NCBI GenBank assembly: GCA_030616605.1
Contig: JAUWWY010000002.1
Coordinates: 182,867 to 224,477, forward strand
Length of the DNA stretch: 41,611 bases
Direction: 5' to 3'
Origin: a bacterium
GTDB lineage: Bacteria; Patescibacteriota; Minisyncoccia; Minisyncoccales; CG1-02-41-26
The notes under the pieces are model-generated. The model was not told where the DNA came from. It did not search any database and saw only the letters and a program-made list of their open reading frames with translations. This document shows positions 38,250-41,611 of the stretch, piece by piece. The stretch's first letter is position 1; each line of letters starts with the position of its first letter. The translations under genes and the position numbers were made by a program.

Positions 38250-39353
38250 ATGATTGATGATTTTATTTCTAAAATTGAAAAGTTAAAAATAGAGATTAAG
38301 GAACTAAAAAAAAATCTTGATATTAAAAATAAAATAAAAGAACTAAAAAGATTAGAAAAAGAAATTCAAGAACCTAATTTTTGGCAAAAAGAAAAGAATC
38401 CAGCTAAGATTCAACAAAAAGCTGCCCAATTAAAGGAGAAAATCCAAGAGATTACTAATTTAGAAAAAGAAATTAAAGATTTAGAAGAATTTTTGCCGTT
38501 AGTGAAAGAGGATTCAAAGGAAGAAAAAGAATTTAAACAAAAACTGGAAGAACTCAGCTCTGAAATAAAAAATCAGGAAAAAGAAGTTTTTCTTTCTGGT
38601 AAATATGACTCTTACCCCGCTATCCTTTCTATTCAGGCAGGGGCCGGAGGAAGAGATGCCGAAGACTGGGTAGTTTTGCTTTTCAGAATGTATCAAAAGT
38701 TTTTTGAAAATAAAAATTGGAGATATAAAATTTTGTCTCAGACTTATACTGAAGGAGGGGGACCGGAAGGCAGAATTGGGATTAGAGAAGTCTCTATAGA
38801 AGTTAAGGGAAAATTTGCTTTTGGTTTTTTAAAGAAAGAAAAAGGAGTTCATCGCTTGGTTCGAATTTCTCCTTTTTCAAGTAAAGGAATAAGACATACT
38901 TCTTTTGCTAAAGTTGAAATTCTGCCTGAAATTAAAACTGAAGAAAGCCAAATTGATATTCGTCCAGAAGATTTGAAAATAGAAACTTTTCGAGCTTCAG
39001 GACCTGGCGGACAATATGTTAATAGAAGAGAGTCAGCTGTTCGTATTACCCACTTGCCAACCGGTATTCAAGCTGCTTCACAAGCTGAAAGATTACAGGG
39101 TGTAAACCGAAAAATTGCTCTTCAGATTTTAACCTCAAAACTCCAAAATCAGAAATTAAAAGAAGAAGATGAAAAACTGGAAAAAATAAAAGGCAAAAAA
39201 GTTTTAGCTGAGTTTGGAAATCAAATTCGCTCTTATGTTTTCCATCCCTATAAACTTGTCAAAGACCATCGAACCGGAGTTGAAACATCTGATGTGGAGA
39301 GAGTTCTTGACGGGAATTTAGATCGGTTTATTGAAGCAGAAATGAAATTGTAG
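38250..39353 (+). CDS. prfB: Peptide chain release factor 2
   Basis: Recognises UAA and UGA and triggers peptide release. The tripeptide stop-recognition motif SPF is in ISPFSSKGIRHTSF. The GGQ motif is in ASGPGGQYVNRRESAVRITHLPTG, and QAGAGGRDAEDW opens the core domain. The N-terminal third is a long coiled coil. I start at ATG 38250 (MIDDFISKI); the ORF-track start at 38205 lies inside the tRNA-Thr gene. The frame is open throughout, so the +1 programmed frameshift (a UGA near codon 25) used by many bacteria for self-regulation is absent. An RF2 gene fits UGA being a true stop in this genome. Confidence 0.95.
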   Translation: MIDDFISKIEKLKIEIKELKKNLDIKNKIKELKRLEKEIQEPNFWQKEKNPAKIQQKAAQLKEKIQEITNLEKEIKDLEEFLPLVKEDSKEEKEFKQKLEELSSEIKNQEKEVFLSGKYDSYPAILSIQAGAGGRDAEDWVVLLFRMYQKFFENKNWRYKILSQTYTEGGGPEGRIGIREVSIEVKGKFAFGFLKKEKGVHRLVRISPFSSKGIRHTSFAKVEILPEIKTEESQIDIRPEDLKIETFRASGPGGQYVNRRESAVRITHLPTGIQAASQAERLQGVNRKIALQILTSKLQNQKLKEEDEKLEKIKGKKVLAEFGNQIRSYVFHPYKLVKDHRTGVETSDVERVLDGNLDRFIEAEMKL

Positions 39354-39362
39354 TAAATTTAT

Positions 39363-40052
39363 ATGATTAGATTCCAAAATGTTAGCAAAATATATCATTC
39401 GGGTAAAGAACCAATTGTAGCTTTATCTGATGTTTCTTTTGAATTAGAAAAAGGAAGTTTCGTTTCTATTATTGGTAAATCAGGGTCTGGCAAAACAACA
39501 TTAATTAAACTTTTAATTGGGGAAGAGAAACTAACAAAAGGAAAAATTTTTTTTAAAGAAAGAGAAGTTCATAAAATGAGTTCCAAAAAACTTCAAAATC
39601 TCCGCCGAAAAATCGGCGTTGTCCACCAGGATTATAAACTGCTTTTTTCAAAAAATGTCAGAGAAAATGTTGAATATATAATGCAGGTAATTGGAGCTTC
39701 TGATCAAGACATTTCAAGAGATACTCCTCAGGTTTTAGAATTAGTCGGTTTAATGGAAAGACAGGAAAATTTTCCTCAAGAGCTTTCAGGAGGAGAGAAA
39801 CAAAGATTAGCAATTGCTCGTAGTCTTTGCCATCGACCAGAAATCATTATTGCCGATGAACCAACCGGCAATTTAGACCTTTACAACACTTTTGAAATTA
39901 TTAATCTTTTTAAAAAAATTCATAGTTTTGGCACAACAGTAATTTTAGCCACTCACAATAAAGAAGTTATTGATAGTTTAGAAAAAAGAGCAATAACCCT
40001 GGAAAAGGGTAGAGTAATCCACGACCAAGAAAAGGGAAAATTTATTTTATAA
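39363..40052 (+). CDS. ftsE: Cell division ATP-binding protein FtsE
   Basis: ABC ATPase that, with FtsX, controls wall hydrolysis at the division site. Walker A is GKSGSGKTT (38-46). The Q loop is near GVVHQDYKLL, the signature LSGGEKQRLAIAR is near 141-153, and Walker B is IIADEPTGNLD. Length (229 aa) is typical. ftsX begins five bases after its stop. Confidence 0.95.
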   Translation: MIRFQNVSKIYHSGKEPIVALSDVSFELEKGSFVSIIGKSGSGKTTLIKLLIGEEKLTKGKIFFKEREVHKMSSKKLQNLRRKIGVVHQDYKLLFSKNVRENVEYIMQVIGASDQDISRDTPQVLELVGLMERQENFPQELSGGEKQRLAIARSLCHRPEIIIADEPTGNLDLYNTFEIINLFKKIHSFGTTVILATHNKEVIDSLEKRAITLEKGRVIHDQEKGKFIL

Positions 40053-40056
40053 ATCT

Positions 40057-40968
40057 ATGTTCATAAAGTTAAAACGTATTTTCAGATTTGCTTGGCAGAG
40101 CTTTTCACGCAATAAAGGTTTAAGCTTGCAGGTGGTTTTTATTATGGCAATTGCTATTTTTACTTTAACTTCACTTTTTATTTTCAAAGACTTAAGCAAC
40201 TTTTTAATTGCCAAAGCTGAAAAAAAAGTTGATATCTCGGTTTACTTTAAAAAGGATATTGAAGAAGATGAGATTTTTGTTGTCAGAGAGGGACTTTCTA
40301 ATTTTTCAAAAGAGATAGAAAATATTGATTATGTTTCAAAAGAAAAAGCAAAGGAGATTTTTCTTGAGAGACACAAAGATGATCCTCTTTATCTTGAAGC
40401 TTTAGAGCAAGTAGAAGAGAATCCCTTTTTATCTTCTTTAAATATTAAAGCAAAAAGTCCTGCTCTCTATGCTCAAATTTCCAGTTTTTTAACTAAAGGC
40501 CCCTTTCAAGCCTTGGTTGAAAAAGTTTCCTATTACCAGTCAGAAAAAGTGATTAGTAAACTCTTTGCCTTAACTTCAAATATAAAAACAGCTGGTCTTT
40601 TCTTTAGTTTCTTTTTGATAATTTTGGTTATTTTAATGACCTTCAATACAGTTAAGTTAACCATTTTTGCTTTCCGAGATGAAATTTCTACTATGCGATT
40701 AGTTGGTGCCTCCAGCTGGTTTATTCGAGGGCCCTTTGTAATTCAGGGATTTTTGTATGGAATTCTCTCTATCCTGATTGTTGATATTTTATTTCTTTTA
40801 TCTTTTGCTTTTTTAAATTCCGACCTTCAGACCTGGCTTTTTGATTTTAATCTTTTAGAATATTTTCAGGCGAACTTTTTGAACTTGTTTCTTTTGCAAA
40901 TTCTTTTTGCCTTTTTACTTGGAGGGATTTCTTCTTTCTTAGCTGTCCGCAAATATTTGAAGATTTAA
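40057..40968 (+). CDS. ftsX: Cell division protein FtsX
   Basis: Membrane partner of FtsE. A short N-terminal cytoplasmic segment (IFRFAWQSFSRNKGLSLQVV) is followed by the first helix (about 24-45), a large extracytoplasmic domain (about 50-175) and three more helices. The RDEISTMRLVGASSWFIRGPFVIQGFLYG block, typical of FtsX, lies between helices 2 and 3. At 303 residues and four helices it matches the family. No wall hydrolase that it might activate is in the window. tRNA-Gln begins four bases after the stop. Confidence 0.94.
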   Translation: MFIKLKRIFRFAWQSFSRNKGLSLQVVFIMAIAIFTLTSLFIFKDLSNFLIAKAEKKVDISVYFKKDIEEDEIFVVREGLSNFSKEIENIDYVSKEKAKEIFLERHKDDPLYLEALEQVEENPFLSSLNIKAKSPALYAQISSFLTKGPFQALVEKVSYYQSEKVISKLFALTSNIKTAGLFFSFFLIILVILMTFNTVKLTIFAFRDEISTMRLVGASSWFIRGPFVIQGFLYGILSILIVDILFLLSFAFLNSDLQTWLFDFNLLEYFQANFLNLFLLQILFAFLLGGISSFLAVRKYLKI

Positions 40969-40972
40969 AAAA

Positions 40973-41046
40973 TGCGGGGTGGTGTAATGGTAGCACTCGA
41001 GATTCTGGCTCTCGTAATCTAGGTTCGAATCCTAGCCCCGCAGCCA
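40973..41046 (+). tRNA. tRNA-Gln(CTG)
   Basis: Acceptor TGCGGGG pairs with CCCCGCA plus discriminator G and an encoded CCA. The anticodon arm CGAGA-TTCTGGC-TCTCG gives CTG, decoding CAG. The T arm CTAGG-TTCGAAT-CCTAG is complete. It is likely co-transcribed with ftsEX. Confidence 0.97.
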
Positions 41047-41070
41047 CGTAAAATTCGTCCTCCGAGCATA

Positions 41071-41105
41071 AAAAAATACCCTATCAAACAATAGGGTATT
41101 TTTTT
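41071..41105 (+). terminator. Intrinsic terminator after tRNA-Gln
   Basis: aaaaaataccctat pairs with atagggtatttttt around a 6-base loop (caaaca), ending in a T run. It closes the DivIC-tRNA-prfB-ftsEX-tRNA unit and is symmetric enough to act in both directions. Confidence 0.9.
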
Positions 41106-41175
41106 AATCCGATATTAATATATTAGCTAAATTTAATAAACTTTTTTAAGCTAAATTACTTTCCTTTTTTGCTTT

Positions 41176-41223
41176 CCGATACCGATATTTTCATATCCGA
41201 TACCGATATTTGTATATCCGATA
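41176..41223 (+). repeat. 21-bp direct repeats with CCGATA words
   Basis: The two full units differ at only two positions (ttttcatat versus tttgtatat at their ends), and a third unit is cut after ccgata, where the DnaA box follows after two bases. Confidence 0.85.
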
Positions 41224-41224
41224 G

Positions 41225-41233
41225 TTATCCACA
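41225..41233 (+). promoter_or_regulatory. DnaA box 1
   Basis: A 9/9 match to the bacterial DnaA box TTATCCACA, directly after the iterons and 8 bases before the TTGACA of the plus-strand promoter. Confidence 0.75.
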
Positions 41234-41240
41234 GGGGCTC

Positions 41241-41269
41241 TTGACAGAGAATTTTGAATAAAAGATAAT
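41241..41269 (+). promoter_or_regulatory. Plus-strand promoter in the origin-like region
   Basis: TTGACA (41241-41246), 17 bases, GATAAT (41264-41269). It reads into the stem-closed segment at 41284-41366 and perhaps on to the HTH gene. Confidence 0.65.
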
Positions 41270-41280
41270 AAGTAAAGATT

Positions 41281-41367
41281 AAAAGAAGGCCCAAAGGGCC
41301 AAAATCCTTTCTTAAAACTTGGGGGTTTTTGAAAAGAATTTTTTATTAGGTCGCTTTGAGCCTTCTG
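41281..41367 (-). ncRNA. Candidate stem-closed small RNA (minus strand)
   Basis: The two ends pair: agaaggcccaaag (41284-41296) with ctttgagccttct (41354-41366), 12 of 13 positions. Inside, a second stem forms between the cttttcaaaaac and gttttaagaaag regions (minus strand). On the minus strand the 3' end carries GGCCC-ttt-GGGCC followed by ttctttt, which looks like an intrinsic terminator. A TTGACA-16-TAAAAT promoter precedes it at the correct distance. An RNA of about 85-90 nt is predicted. It is not recognisable as 6S, SRP or tmRNA. Confidence 0.5.
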
Positions 41368-41373
41368 TCTATA

Positions 41374-41401
41374 ATTTTACTCATTTAAATCTATTTGTCA
41401 A
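41374..41401 (-). promoter_or_regulatory. Minus-strand promoter facing the plus-strand promoter
   Basis: On the minus strand, TTGACA (41401-41396), 16 bases, TAAAAT (41379-41374). The transcript would run through the stem-closed element and stop near 41281. Confidence 0.6.
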
Positions 41402-41419
41402 GCTTTTCTAACCTTTTTC

Positions 41420-41428
41420 TGTGGATAA
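41420..41428 (-). promoter_or_regulatory. DnaA box 2
   Basis: TGTGGATAA on the plus strand, a 9/9 DnaA box on the minus strand, five bases before the ATG of the HTH gene. Together with box 1 it brackets the promoter and RNA region. Confidence 0.7.
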
Positions 41429-41432
41429 TTTT

Positions 41433-41611
41433 ATGGAGGAAAAACCAGAAAGAAAATTAAATACGAATATAGATGATAATAATAAATACATATCTCTTCA
41501 GGAAGCGACAAAATTTTGTAATTACTCGCAGGAATATTTGAGCTTGAGAGCAAGACAGAAAAAATTAAAAGCAAAGAAAATCGGCAGGAACTGGATGACT
41601 ACCAAAGAGTG
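41433..41611 (+). CDS. HTH (excisionase/MerR-like) DNA-binding protein, 3'-truncated
   Basis: The gene runs off the window after about 59 codons, so only the N-terminus is visible. After a polar lead, residues from about 18 read YISLQEATKFCNYSQEYLSL followed by RARQKKLKAKKIGRNWMTTKE. This is the pattern of a small winged helix-turn-helix of the HTH_17/excisionase type, in which a tyrosine-rich first helix is followed by a basic recognition part and an IGRNW turn. The start ATG is five bases after DnaA box 2, so its expression could be DnaA-sensitive. The rest of the protein, and hence its role, is unknown. Confidence 0.7.
   Translation, partial: MEEKPERKLNTNIDDNNKYISLQEATKFCNYSQEYLSLRARQKKLKAKKIGRNWMTTKE

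Larger units (their letters stand above)
41109..41233. other. Origin-like region: AT-rich DNA, 21-bp iterons, DnaA box
   Basis: Part of the 386-base gap after tRNA-Gln. A very AT-rich segment (41111-41175) is followed by two 21-bp tandem units beginning ccgataccgatattt (41176-41196 and 41197-41217) and the start of a third. CCGATA occurs six times in the region. Immediately after them is a perfect DnaA box, TTATCCACA (41225-41233). A second perfect box in the opposite orientation is at 41420-41428. The layout resembles a replication origin or a DnaA-controlled promoter. Confidence 0.55.

Noticed and set aside
41176-41223. CRISPR array
   Set aside because: The units are directly tandem with no spacers, and no cas genes are in the window.
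41241-41432. Plus-strand small RNA as the main product of the stem-closed region
   Set aside because: A promoter exists, but no terminator-like T run follows the stem on the plus strand, so the minus-strand RNA is preferred.

Overview
The window looks like a chromosomal segment of a Candidate Phyla Radiation (Patescibacteria, probably Parcubacteria-type) bacterium. The evidence is an AT-rich sequence with Lys/Ile/Phe-rich proteins, tightly packed or overlapping genes, stripped-down versions of familiar proteins (ComEC without its usual end domains, SecA without the SEC-C tail, FtsZ without a C-terminal tail), and two gene types I associate with CPR: a sigma-region-4/HARE-HTH protein and a VirD4-like ATPase with a small zinc knuckle. 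UGA is used as a normal stop and an RF2 gene is present. This placement is inference from gene content, not a database result.

Layout. (1) 1-5459 (+): leuS (5' end cut by the window), a sugar-phosphate nucleotidyltransferase, tsaC/Sua5, an MFS-like transporter and a PAP2 phosphatase, closed by a bidirectional terminator. (2) 5507-8750 (-): tRNA-Leu, topA and dprA, with a GC-rich repeat between topA and dprA. (3) 8835-9730: a small orphan gene (+), then pth (-). (4) 9803-21539 (+): a long co-directional run: lepB, hisS, a HIT protein, rpsU, ybeY, ftsA, a divergent ftsZ, a radical-SAM activase, rhomboid, comEC, htrA, clpB. (5) 21540-23064: a regulatory/RNA-rich stretch on both sides of murB, with two candidate small RNAs, a CIRCE-shaped inverted repeat and a unit encoding a 17-residue Lys-rich peptide. 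(6) 23065-32411 (+): hpf, secA, secD, secF, the sigma4-HARE regulator, then a three-gene membrane/VirD4-ATPase cassette. (7) 32412-35820 (+): second copy of the GC-rich repeat, pgk, a DHH phosphoesterase, rnhA, RNase P RNA. (8) 35836-41046 (+): murJ, a minus-strand single-TM microprotein, a DivIC/FtsB-like gene, tRNA-Gly, tRNA-Thr, prfB, ftsE, ftsX, tRNA-Gln. (9) 41047-41611: a terminator, AT-rich DNA, 21-bp iterons, two perfect DnaA boxes, face-to-face promoters around a stem-closed RNA, and the start of an HTH protein.

Most genes are housekeeping: translation (LeuRS, HisRS, TsaC, S21, YbeY, Pth, RF2, RNase P), secretion (SecA/D/F, signal peptidase I, rhomboid, HtrA), division and wall (FtsA/Z/E/X, DivIC, MurB, MurJ) and DNA uptake/processing (DprA, ComEC, TopA, RecJ-like, RNase H). 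The unusual layer is repetitive DNA: a ~145-bp GC-rich hairpin element placed in the same orientation just upstream of topA and pgk, a 20-bp palindrome nested in one copy and also found inside hisS, and 7-bp-periodic arrays inside leuS, pth and murB that fall in apparent surface loops. The best candidates for something undescribed are the 41.1-41.4 kb origin-like/sRNA region, the 21.5-23.0 kb RNA cluster and the membrane-ATPase cassette.
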